A DNA stretch of 34,071 nt from Bacteroidaceae bacterium (GTDB taxonomy: Bacteria; Bacteroidota; Bacteroidia; Bacteroidales; Bacteroidaceae). Position 1 is the stretch's first letter. The number at the start of each line of letters is the position of its first letter. The translations under genes and the position numbers were made by a program. Positions 1 to 11,100 of the stretch are shown here, one piece after another. The stretch spans positions 1-34,071 of the forward strand of contig JAILBW010000196.1 of NCBI GenBank assembly GCA_024680695.1, written 5' to 3'. A model generated the notes under the pieces. That model had not been told where the DNA came from. It saw nothing but the letters and a program-made list of their open reading frames with translations, and ran no database searches.

Positions 1-249
1 ATGACCTTCAAGCTGGCCAACAACGAGACGGGCGAAGTGGTCGACCTGGACGACACGGTGACCTACAGCCTCATCAAGGGCTCGTTCAAGGCTCCCGTAG
101 TGCTCAGCGGCACGACTGTGACCGGCATCGAGAAGACGAAGCAGGCCGTGAACGACGCCGAGGAGGCTTACGACCTGAGCGGACGCCGCGTGGAGAAGAT
201 GCAGAAGGGCATCTACATCGTCGGCGGCAAGAAGGTGCTGAACAAGTAA
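1..249 (+). CDS. C-terminal fragment of a secreted/surface protein with a T9SS-like tail (5' end outside window)
   Basis: The frame is open from base 1 to the TAA at 247-249, giving 82 residues. The ATG at base 1 may be just an internal methionine, so this is treated as the end of a longer gene. The last 30 residues read AYDLSGRRVEKMQKGIYIVG followed by GKKVLNK. That is the short beta-rich tail common on exported Prevotella/Bacteroides proteins (YDLxGRRV...GIYIxxGKK), related to type IX secretion sorting domains. Nothing upstream can be judged, so the protein's role is unknown; export to the cell surface is inferred from the tail alone. A hairpin follows 17 bases after the stop. Confidence 0.75.
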   Translation: MTFKLANNETGEVVDLDDTVTYSLIKGSFKAPVVLSGTTVTGIEKTKQAVNDAEEAYDLSGRRVEKMQKGIYIVGGKKVLNK

Positions 250-265
250 AAGACCTCTCATGCGA

Positions 266-304
266 CTTGTTCCGGTTCCTCACCAAGAAGGGGACCGAGA
301 CAAG
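266..304 (+). terminator. Hairpin after the partial first gene
   Basis: Arms 266-279 and 291-304 pair as an imperfect 14-bp stem (CTTGT and CGGTTCC against GGGACCG and ACAAG, with two wobble pairs and one mismatch) around an 11-nt loop. A short T run (CCATTTTC) follows. It lies just after the stop at 249 and before the next start at 361, so it fits a terminator separating the two genes. The T tract is weak. Confidence 0.5.
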
Positions 305-336
305 CCATTTTCACTCCGTGTAAGTTATACCTTATA

Positions 337-348
337 TATAATATATAA
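337..348 (+). promoter_or_regulatory. TATAATATATAA leader 12-mer before the surface operon
   Basis: The 12-mer TATAATATATAA ends 12 nt before the ATG at 361. The identical 12-mer precedes the giant gene (2161-2172) and dnaA (21782-21793) at nearly the same distance. No canonical TAnnTTTG element was found in 250-360, so it could include a promoter here. The dnaA copy lies downstream of a good promoter, which favours a role in the untranslated leader. Confidence 0.4.
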
Positions 349-360
349 AAGTAACGACAG

Positions 361-2127
361 ATGAAAGCGAGTAAAGCCATTTGGATGCTGATGTTCATGG
401 CATGGATGCCCTGCGCATTACATGGCCAGAACATCGACCAGATCAAGAATGCCGATCCGTTGGTCATCACTGGTGCGGTAGGAACGCAAAACACCTATCA
501 CTACTCCAGCGGTACGAGATACTCTTCACCGCTGAATAACACCATCTATGCCAATCTGAACATCAGCATCTATGGCTTTGCCATGCCCTTCTCCCTGTAT
601 TACACGAACAACAACCTCGACTTCAACTACCCACAGATCTCCTTCAACCTGACCCCCTCCTACAAGAACTGGACGGGATACATCGGAGAGAGCTCGATGT
701 CCATGAGCAGCTACGTAATGAATATGTCGTTCTCGGGCGTGGGAATTGAATACAACGACGGAAAGCGATGGCGCGGAGGCATCTTCTACGGACGCCTCCG
801 CAAGGCCATCAACGATGACCCCACCGACCCCTTTGCCCGCACACCGCAGTACAAGCGCGTGGGATGGGGCTTCAAGGCAGGCTATGGCACCGGCAAGAAC
901 TACCTCGACCTCTACATGCTCTATGCCTACGACTGCCTGAACTCGCTCGACGAGCGGTGGCGGACGAGGATATCGCCGCAAAACGATGTCGTCGTCGGCG
1001 TGAAGGGATGCGTGACGCCCTTCAGCTGGATGAATTTCACGGCCAACGCAGCAACCAGCGTCTTTAACCGCGACACCCGTGCCGAACGGGTTGCCGTGGA
1101 AGGCTCCTTCGACAAGGTCTTCGACGTGCGTTACTCCACGTTGATGCGATTTGCCGGAGATGCCAACATGAACCTGTCGTTCAGCGGCTTCAATACGAGC
1201 CTGAGCTACCGGTTCATCCAGCCCGACTATACCTCGTTGGGCAACTACTACATGAGTAACAACTACCATTCGCTGGGCGTGACCACGAATGGTACCCTCT
1301 TCCGAAAACTCTCCCTTTCGGCAACATTCAACGGACAGGCCGACAACCTGACCAAGGAACAGATGTACACCACGAAAGGATTCATATATGGTTCGACGGC
1401 TGCCATCCGCATCGGTGAGCACCTGAGCCTCGCTGCCGGCTACAACGGCTACCTGCAGTGTCAGGGCGACGGACTCTGTGTGGTGAACGACACCACCGAG
1501 GTGCGGCGTGTGATGAACAGCCTGAACTTCACCCCCTCCTACAGCTACGACACCGAAACGCTGGGCCACAGCGCAAGCATCTCGGCCAGCTATACCGAGA
1601 ACAAGGACCTCAACCGCTTTGCCACAGGCGAGAGCGACGTGAAGACCACCGCATTCGGTGCCTCCTACGGCATGGACATCCATCCATGGGAACTGAACGT
1701 GGGCGTATCCCTCAGCCACCAGCAGTCGGATGGATACAAGACCCGCTATACGAGCGAAGTGGGTAGCCTCACCCTGAGCCGCTCCTTCCTTCAGGAAAAG
1801 AACCTCAGCGTCTCGCTGACAGGCACGATGGCCTACAACGAAGTGCGACGCCAGTCGAAGAACCTCTCGATGGGCGGCAGCTTCAGCCTGGGCTACACGC
1901 TGGCCAAGGTGCACGTATTCAGCGCATCCGGATCCTTCAACAAGTTTGGCGACGTAAACATCACCAAGACGCGCAGCAACCTCGACATGACCGACATTTC
2001 CGTCAGCCTCAACTACGCCTACACCTTCTCGCTGCTCACCATCAAGAGCAAGGCACACAAGCAGCAGGATGCCGAGAAAAGAGAGAAGGAGATGCGCGAG
2101 AAGGTGGAGAAAGCACTGAAAGAATAA
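361..2127 (+). CDS. Outer-membrane beta-barrel protein, first gene of the surface cluster
   Basis: 588 residues. The N-terminus (MKASKAIWMLMFMAWMPCAL, then HGQ) is a classical signal peptide with cleavage near residue 22. The rest is a succession of alternating hydrophobic/polar strands of about 10 residues with many aromatic ends (for example NTIYANLNISIYGFAMPFSL and VGWGFKAGYGTGKNYLDLYM), typical of an outer-membrane barrel. The last 30 residues are a charged helix rich in K and E (AEKREKEMREKVEKALKE), unusual after a barrel and presumably periplasmic. It is the first of six same-strand genes of exported proteins, 57 bp before the TANFOR giant. Inferred role: outer-membrane anchor or conduit for the giant protein. 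I do not recognise a named family. A 510-residue antisense frame across it is a codon-bias shadow. Confidence 0.82.
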   Translation: MKASKAIWMLMFMAWMPCALHGQNIDQIKNADPLVITGAVGTQNTYHYSSGTRYSSPLNNTIYANLNISIYGFAMPFSLYYTNNNLDFNYPQISFNLTPSYKNWTGYIGESSMSMSSYVMNMSFSGVGIEYNDGKRWRGGIFYGRLRKAINDDPTDPFARTPQYKRVGWGFKAGYGTGKNYLDLYMLYAYDCLNSLDERWRTRISPQNDVVVGVKGCVTPFSWMNFTANAATSVFNRDTRAERVAVEGSFDKVFDVRYSTLMRFAGDANMNLSFSGFNTSLSYRFIQPDYTSLGNYYMSNNYHSLGVTTNGTLFRKLSLSATFNGQADNLTKEQMYTTKGFIYGSTAAIRIGEHLSLAAGYNGYLQCQGDGLCVVNDTTEVRRVMNSLNFTPSYSYDTETLGHSASISASYTENKDLNRFATGESDVKTTAFGASYGMDIHPWELNVGVSLSHQQSDGYKTRYTSEVGSLTLSRSFLQEKNLSVSLTGTMAYNEVRRQSKNLSMGGSFSLGYTLAKVHVFSASGSFNKFGDVNITKTRSNLDMTDISVSLNYAYTFSLLTIKSKAHKQQDAEKREKEMREKVEKALKE

Positions 2128-2160
2128 AAGAACAATTAGAGACCTACCTATACATTATTT

Positions 2161-2172
2161 TATAATATATAA
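2161..2172 (+). promoter_or_regulatory. TATAATATATAA leader 12-mer before the giant gene
   Basis: Second exact copy of the 12-mer. It lies in the 57-bp gap between the barrel gene and the giant gene and ends 12 nt before the ATG at 2185. Having it inside the cluster suggests that the giant gene has its own translation enhancer or an internal promoter. Confidence 0.4.
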
Positions 2173-2184
2173 TAGGAACGCGAT

Positions 2185-5100
2185 ATGAGAAGATATAAGA
2201 TACTGTTGACCCTTCTGGCTCTCTGGACAAGCGCAACACGCCTCATGGCGCAAGACGTGGTCGTCACGGTAACCCCAGTACAGCAGGTACTGCCTCCGCA
2301 GCTTCTGCTCTATATGACCGACCCTGGAAAGTTCTTCACCATCAGCCTTACCAACACCAGTGGCGAGGACCAGGAAGTGTATCTGGGCCTCCAGCTACAG
2401 CATGTAATGCCCGACGACGGACTTAGCATCTCGACGCCCCCACAGTATCAACCCACGACCCCATTCTCAATTCCCGCCAACGGCAGCTACTCGCTGACGT
2501 CGGTGGACATGAAGAACCTCTTCAATCATATCCCGGCAAACGCCATGCAGATTCCCGATGGACTCATCGACGGATACATGAATGGCTCCTTCGGTTTGCT
2601 CCCCGAAGGCAACTATCAGGTGCAGTTCCAGGCCTACAAATGGAAATCGCCCAAATATCCCACCCCCGTAGCATGCAGCAACCCTCTGGGCGGCAAGGCA
2701 TCGTTCACGGTATGCTACAACGCATCGGCACCCACCTTCCTGACACCCGTCATCGGTGTGGGACAAGGCGACTTCACGGTGGCCGACGTGAGCATCCAGA
2801 ACCCGCAGTTCACATGGACACAGCCGGTGCTGACCTGCAATCCAAAGGCATTTACCTATACATACAGCATCCGATTCGTCGAGCTGCTCAAGAACCAGCA
2901 GCCCGACGTGGCCATGGACCAGAACCCCGTCGTCTATCAGCGCGACGGACTGATGGCCGCGATGTTTATCATGGACAACAACATCGTCAAGACAAAGTTC
3001 TCGACCGATAAGACCTACGTAGCTCAGGTGACAGCCACCGCACAGGGCGGCAGCGCATTGAACTACATATCGATCACGAACGAGGGCAAGAGCCCCATAC
3101 GCCTCTTCCGCCTCGTCGAAGGCAAGATAGATGACGGCAAGAAGGATGACGGCGGCGACAAGAAGGATGATGAGGAGGACGACAAGAAGGATGATAAGAA
3201 AGACCGCCACTTCAAGATAACCGAAGGCGACATCTCGGAGGAAGACCTTGCGGGCGCACTCTATAACTTCCGCAACCCCGACATCACTTCTCCCGATTTC
3301 CACGACGGGGAAGTACGCAAACACTACAAAGAAGCCGACCTTTCCGTGTCGTGGGATCCCGCATGGTATATAGGCGGCGAAGGCGAGAACCCTTACGACC
3401 TGAAAGTCGATTATACCGTTGAGCTGTTCAATGGCGGCGATGAGGCCGATACGAAAAAAACACTCGAGGGCAAGCCCATCTATACGAAGAAAGTCGGAGA
3501 GGAAACCACACTTGACATCCCTTGGACAGAACTGGAAGACAAGATAAATCTGAAGGATTACCTCGTGCTTCGCGTGAAAGCGAATTGCGAGGGTCAGGAA
3601 TCAGTGAAGTTCCATAACGACTCCATCAACGTGATGGACTTCACGCTATCAGAACACATTAACCCCAAATACTTCGAATGCTCCGCCACTGTTATCCTCG
3701 AAAACTTCAACATTACCACCAAGAAGGCCAGCGACTTCGAAGGCAAGGAGGTGGGATTAGGTGAGTATCAGCTCACCATCGACAAGATTGAGAGCGGCGA
3801 TGCAGAGAAAGGTTTCACGGGACGTGGACGTGTGAAGTGGGAACTGCCGATTGGCGCGGCCATGATTCACGTGAAGTTCGACACCCTGCGCATCAATACC
3901 GATGACGTAGTCATTGGCGGACTCGCCACCTCATACGCTGAACCCAAGATGACCAACTACGAGGCCGTGGAGAACATTTTCTCCGACCTCGGACTGGAGG
4001 ACATGCTGGCAAAGACAGGTGTACCATACGCCGACAAAGTCACTACGGGAGCCAAGAAGACCATAGCCGATAAGATCGACGGCCTGGCCAACTACTACTC
4101 GCTGGTGAAGAGTGCCGGCGGCATCGTCGACATCCTGAGTGGTGGCACCGCCAATGTCTATATGCCCATCTGCCTGCCTAAGGACAAGGTGAGCCAGCTC
4201 AACTCCTCACCAGTCGATATCCAGATCACCACCATGAAGTTCGCGCCCACGTGGGCCACGATGGACCTCATCGGTATTTTCACAATGCCCGACAGCAAGT
4301 GTCTGGCCAGCGACCTCCTCGTCTTCGGATGCCCGCGTCTTTGCGTGTCGCCCAACAGCCTCATTCCCGAGGCCGGCACCTTGGCACTGCTCGACAAGTT
4401 CACCGTCAAGGATCCCAATACCAACTACGAGTGCACCTTCAACGCCCCCAAGGATTTGCTCAAGCCCTCCGATGGTTGCTTCGTATCATGGAAGAACTAT
4501 AAGTTCGAGGCTATGGGCGTGGATGTGGACATGAAGATTCCCGGCCTGAAGAAGTACGACGAGAAACTTGACACGATAACCAACGAACTGCCCAACCTCA
4601 AGCTGCAAGGCTTCATTGCCAGCTGGGACGACTTCAAGATCGACGAGGTGACGATGGATCCCTTCGAGGCCGACGACCTGCCTGGCTTCACCTTCAAGGC
4701 CAGCAAGATTGGCTACGACCACTCCCTCTACAGCAACTGTGCAGCTATGGCAGGCTTCAAGTTCCCCGAAGGCTACAACAAGCAGGAAGGTGTGGGCGAA
4801 GCCAACTACAAGGAGCACGGACTCGACGGATGGGAAGGCCTCTATATCGGCGAGATTTCCATCGCGATGCCTAAGGGCATCACAGGCACCGACGGCCGTC
4901 TGAAGATTTCCGGCAAGAACATGCTCTTCGACCAGAGTGGTGTCACGCTCGATGCCGACCTCGAGGAACTCATCGGGGCTTCGGTGGGCGGTTTCTCCTT
5001 CGAGATCAACCGCGTGGGACTCACCTTCATCCAGAACGACTTTGACAACTGCCATATCGATGGCTCCATCACCCTACCCATTCTGAAGACGGAAAAGAAG

Positions 5101-8100
5101 GAGGATGCCGTCATTGGGCTCAATTGTCAGATACGAAAACAAATCGACGACAAGGGCAAGAAGGGCGATGAGTTTGTCTATGTCTTCAACACCAAGAGCC
5201 TCAACGGCAATTATATGCTCGACCTCTTCCTCGCCAAGCTGGTACTCGACGAGAAGCTTACCTACTTCCTTGTCGAGGCCGAGCCGGAGAAGAATAAACA
5301 GGGAGAAAGCGAGCTGAAGACGAAGTGCGAGCTGCTCATGGGCGGACGCATCGAGATTGGCGGCAAGGAAGTCATCGAGGACTGGTTGCACAAAGATTTG
5401 GGCTTCAAGCTTAGCCTGCCCGACATCCACTTCGTGGGCATGCGATTAGCCAACTGCAAGTCTTGGAAGTCGAAGTATGTGGACATTCAGGCGGATCTCG
5501 AGAAAGAACGCGCCGCACAGAAAAAAGACGCATTGGGCGGACTTTACTATGCCGGCAAGGAGATTCACAACGGAAAGAAGAACGACGGCAGCGATGCTAC
5601 CTTCTTCTTCCACACCGGCTCGTGGTCGCTGGCTTCCTACAAGAAGCAACTTGGCCCGTTCGAGTTTAGCCTCGAGGACTATACCATCAATAAGAAGATG
5701 AGCGGCAAAGACCTCGACTTAGGTCTTGACGTTACAGGTAAGGTGGCCCTCATCAAGGGCATCGACATCTCCGCTTCAGTCACCCTCTCCATCACTGGAA
5801 AAATTACGGGCATTGGCACCGACCTTTCGAAGATAGGTTGCGAGTTCGGCGGTGTCGAGCTTAACAAGATGGCGGTCGATGCCTCCTTCTGCGGTATCGT
5901 ACTCAAGGGCAGTGTCGAGTTCGACACGACAGGGAAAAATACGGATGTGGGCAAAGGCTTTGCCGCCTCGCTCGACATCACCCTGCCAGGCGACCTCTTC
6001 ACGGTGCATGGCGATGGCGGCTACTTCGACTACGACGGCGAGGACGGGCAGTACTCGTGGGGATGGGTACATCTGAGCATTGGCGGAAAGATTGAGCTCG
6101 GCCCCTGCGCCATTACCAAGCTGGGCGGCGGCTTCTACTTCAACTGCTCGCGCAACTCCAAGGGCGACGACCAGAAACCCAATAGAGTGGCTGGCCTCGT
6201 CGGTATCTTCATGGAGCTTGGCATGGCTTCGCCCGACGGCGAGACCATCAAGGGCGAACTGACGCTCAACGTCGTCTATAACCGCAAGCGAAAGTGCCTC
6301 TCAAACTTCACCATGACGGGTAACGTGAAGGCTGTGGGCGGTATCATCAACGCCAACATGACGCTGGTTTACGAGAACACCGAAACCGACCGCTACCTGC
6401 AAATCAACATCACGGCCGACGCCTCGCTCAGTGCCGAATCGATGGCCGGAGCGCTCGACTCCTTCGGTGCCAACCTCGGTACCATCAAGGAGCAGATGCA
6501 GAAGTTGGCAGGCAATAAGTTCAAGGATCTCATCACTGACTGCAAGCAAGGACTTAGCAGCAAGATTGGTGCGAAAGCCACCGATGCAGATGCCGACAAG
6601 AAACCCGAAGAGATTACGACGAAGGAGGAGACTCCCTCAGACGTAGCCTCGAAATCCAAGACCAGCAAGCAAGGAGGCTTGCCGAAGATGGGCGCCACCA
6701 TCTCGCTCGATGTGAAGATCACATGGCGTGCGGGCGGTACGAATTACAAGAAACCCAAGTGGCACGTATATTTGGGCGAACCGGCCGAGGACAAGCGATG
6801 CACGCTGACACTTATTGACTTTGAATCAGGCATCGTGGATTGCCATGTGGGTGCTAACGCCTATATCTGTGTGGGTAACGAGTTGCCCAACAACGGCGAA
6901 CTGCCGCCGCTGCCCGACAAGATTGCCAAGTTCTTGGACGGATCCAAGCATGGCGACTATCAGAGTGACAATGCTGCACAGGCACAGCAAGCACGCCAGG
7001 CAGGGCTCCAGGGCTTCAACGGCGAGATTTCCGGCGGTGTGATGCTGGGTGCCATGGCCTATGGCGATATTACTATTAACCTGGGCCTCATCGAAGGAAA
7101 GCTGGAGGCTATCCTGGGCTTCGATGTCTCCGTGGTGCACTACAAGAACGGCTATTGTGTGAACCTGGGCAAGGTGCCGGGCTACAAGGGATGGTACGGC
7201 AAGGGACAGCTCTATGCCTACCTTTACCTGATGCTCGCGCTTCACTTCAACCTCGGATTTGTCGATTATGACTTCAAGATTGCAGAAGCCGAGATTGGTG
7301 GCGTGCTGAAGATGGGCGGTCCCAGCCCCAACTACTTCCAGGGCAAGGCGCGCGCCAAGATAAGCCTCTTGGGTGGATTGTTCAAGTTCGACAAGAGCTT
7401 CGAGTTCGACTGCGGCCAGTATTGCCAGCTCTTCAAGGGCAACCCGCTCGACGACTTCATCCTCTTCGACGACTGTTCATTGGGCGACACCATCCGCACC
7501 AAAGGCTGGACGCAGGACAAGTCGGGCAAGACATCCGTCACTGCCGACATGCAGCCCAAGGTGAAGGTGAATGTCCGCACCCCGCAGTATGCCAACACGA
7601 AGGCACCCATCGGCGAGCACTTCCGCTTGCTCGACGAGAACGAGCTTGAACGCATTGCCGGCCAGTTCGGCGAGGGCTCGAAGGAATGGGAAGACAGTAA
7701 GATGCAGGCCAAACGCACCTTCGTATTCAGAGACTTTGGCGAGGTATGGCTCTTCGAGTACAGCAGTCCGTCGAACTATAGGAACCATTCTTCGGTGAGC
7801 GAGTCGGCAACTTTCCAGAAAAAGAAGGATCGTGCGATGGAGTACTGCGGAGCCGACAAGATGTACACCATACCTCTTGAGAATGGTGGCAGCAAGAGCC
7901 GTCGCTATCTTGATATGGCCAAACTGCGCTACTACCTAAAAGCTGGCAAGTTCTACCGCCTCGTGGCCGCCGGCTTTGCCAAGGAAATCCAGAAGGGTGT
8001 TGAGGTGGATCCATATACCTATTACAACCAGGGCAAGAATGTGGGCTACATTGCATGGATAAAATCTACCGAGTATTTCTTCCAGACGGAGAAGGAGGAC

Positions 8101-11100
8101 ATTGTCGATGACAAGGCACCCTTGCAGGACTATGTGGCCATTGCCTATCCGAGCAATTACAACCAGTTGCGTTCGCCCGAGTCGGATATCGATAAGGCGA
8201 CGGGAGCCGTGAAGCATATCAAGGCCTACCTCGGCGATGTGCAGGCACCCACCATTGCACTTACCGAGGATATCCGCACCAAGGCCTTCAAGAATGGCAA
8301 ACTCTACTGGCGTCTGCTCAACCCCATGGGCAAGCAGATTGACATCGTGGAGAATGCCTGGGTAGAAGGTAAAGACCCCAACGGCACAGCCGATGCCAAG
8401 ACGCTGAACATGGAACCCAAGCGCAAACTGAACGCCAAGGCGGGCGAGAAGTATATCCTGCAGTTAGATTACTATTCCCGCGAGTATAAGGCCGAGGACG
8501 AGTTCAACCCCGACAGCAAGAAGTGGCAGACCGTCGATACCACGCTGGTGAAACTCTATGTCGAAACACTCGCTTCGGAAAAGAACTGGCGCACCGGCAC
8601 CGGCACTGGCATCCGCAGTTGTGAATACGACCAGCCTTTCATTGCCCAAAAGGTTACAAGCACGACAATCGATCGACCCTACAAGGGTTCAAGGTATGAT
8701 ATCCAGATTCTGGATGGCTATTATTACACACAATGTCCTTTCACCTTCATCAGCTATATGAGCAACTACGTGTTCCCAGCTGGTTGGGAGATTACAGACC
8801 GCAGATTCTATGGAATCGAAGTGACCACCTCCGAGTCCATGCTTTTCCAGGATCCCAATGGCGGCGGCAAATATGAGGGTGTATATAACCAATTAGCATT
8901 TACACGTTCGCATGACGCATTCGATGCGATAAAGAATACCGTTATCTATACGGTGCCGGGAACCACGTGGAAGGATGCCTGGGGGGAGACACATTATGCG
9001 AGGCCCATTCAGTTCCCCCTGAGCAAGTATTGGCACGAGAACGGCTATGGCAGTTGGGACTATGTACACGACGTAGATGACCGCATCCTGCCCTATTATC
9101 CCACTACCACCATCAATACTGATTATTATGCCAAAGCGATCTTTGATGCGATTAAAAAGGTGTACTCACGCGTCAATTCCATGAACGTCGCCATTCATAA
9201 TGTAGCCGTCCAGGTGGAAAACTACCAACGTTATTGGGCACCTGGCAATAATAGCGAACAGGCCCGCCACAATGCAATCAATGCGAAAAAGGATAAATTG
9301 AAAGAATGGTATGCTAATCACCGAGGCACATATGTCAACGAGTCGGGCCAATATGTGCATGCCGTTGACGAAAACCACTCATTCTTCGTCCCAGCCTACC
9401 AGTTCCCAGTAATATGGGGTATCAGCGCTGCTGAAAAGATTAGCGGAGCTTACAAGGGCATGTCCAGTGATAACGACCGTGCATTGTATCCAGGCCAAAC
9501 GTGGAGCCGGTTGTCTGGAATGACATGGTATAAAGGCTATAGTGGAAAGTGGTGGCATTGGGAAGGCAGTCTGTGGACGAATAAGTCACAATGGACCTAC
9601 GAAGAGAAGCCTGCTCAGAAATGGGAGAGTTTCAAAATAGCCGAAGCAAAAGCGCTATTCAAGACGGCATACGTAACAGCGTACCGCGTAAATGCCTTCG
9701 ACATGAATAGCGGACATTACTATGCCGTAAACAATCTGCTGAATGGCCGCAGCTGGTTCAAGATCATGTGTAACGATCCTCTGACTGATAATCATTACGG
9801 TGGAGTAATAAGCGAAACCTTTGGCAACACAACAGGCACATCCGTGGGCACAGCAACAGGAACTTCCACCTCTGCTCAGAACGCGGAGAAAACTATTGAT
9901 AAGACGACCTACAGCACCATCTCCTCGTCCACGATGGAGAAATACATGAGACAGGTGAGCGAGATACACGACTCCTGCGAGGTGCTCTTCAATACGATGA
10001 AGAAGTATTGGCCGCGCTACGAGAAATGGGCCCAGAAACTTCCGAAGCCTGCCGACAATGCCGAGTATAATGCCAAGAGGGCCGTGTCGCAGTACTCCTA
10101 CGGCCCGAATGCCAGCCAGACGGTCATCACCAGGTATAAGAATAATGTGACGACCTACAACACGGAGGCCAAAAAGTGGCGCGACTCGGTTTACTTGGCA
10201 CTCAGATGTGTGAATCCCGATGGGCAGTGGTCGATGACAAGCCCCGTGACGAATAAGTACGGTAAGTTCCGTGCGATGACGAACATGGTGAAGAGCATCA
10301 ACTACTACATGGATCGCTTCATCACACCGCAAAGCGACACCAATACCGACCAGTACAAGCGATTCAAGAGTATGCAGGACGATGCGAAGAGCTGGAATTC
10401 ACAGACCACGGAATGGTACGACTCCATCTATGCATCGTGTTACAAATCGCAACAGACTTCCTCGGGTGTGATGAAGGGCTTCTGCAAGCAGTACATTGAC
10501 AAGATCACTTGGTCGGAGAACCATCTTAAGAAAATGACCCAGTCCAACTACGACAAGGGCCAAAAAGCATACCAGACGATCATCGACTACAAGAACGAGG
10601 TCATCACCGGCAACAACTGCATCCAGAAGAGAGCGCAAGCCGAGGTCAAGGCAGCAAACTCTACCCTTAGCGATGCGAGAGCTAATAATACAGCCATTTC
10701 GTGGGTGAACTCACTGACAAGAGCCAATACATTTGTCGCAAGACATAAGGAGGTGCTCAAGAGCCACCAGAAGGCTGATGATGTACTGAAGAGTCTAGGG
10801 GAGTATAACAAGACCATCAACAGGTATATGAAGTACATGGGCGGCGACGACGGTGAACACGGACAGTATGCTGTCTTCAAAGATATCTTCAACGAAGACT
10901 GTCGCAACTGTTACTACACAAGGCAATGGTATGACAACCTCAAGTCTGTGCGCGACAAAAACTCCGCAGACTCCACATCGATCGTGAATCAGCTTGCCAA
11001 GTTGCCCACTTACGAAGAGTCGGAGAAACTTATTGAGCAAGGCAAGCGTCTTGTCGATAAGTACTCTGGACGCAATCTCGATGCGGCCAACAAACAGCTG

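Noticed and set aside
526-2058. 510-codon open frame on the minus strand across the barrel gene
   Set aside because: It is antisense to a gene with a clear signal peptide and beta-barrel pattern; its Val/His/Ala/Gly-rich translation is typical of a codon-bias shadow and lacks any family motif.
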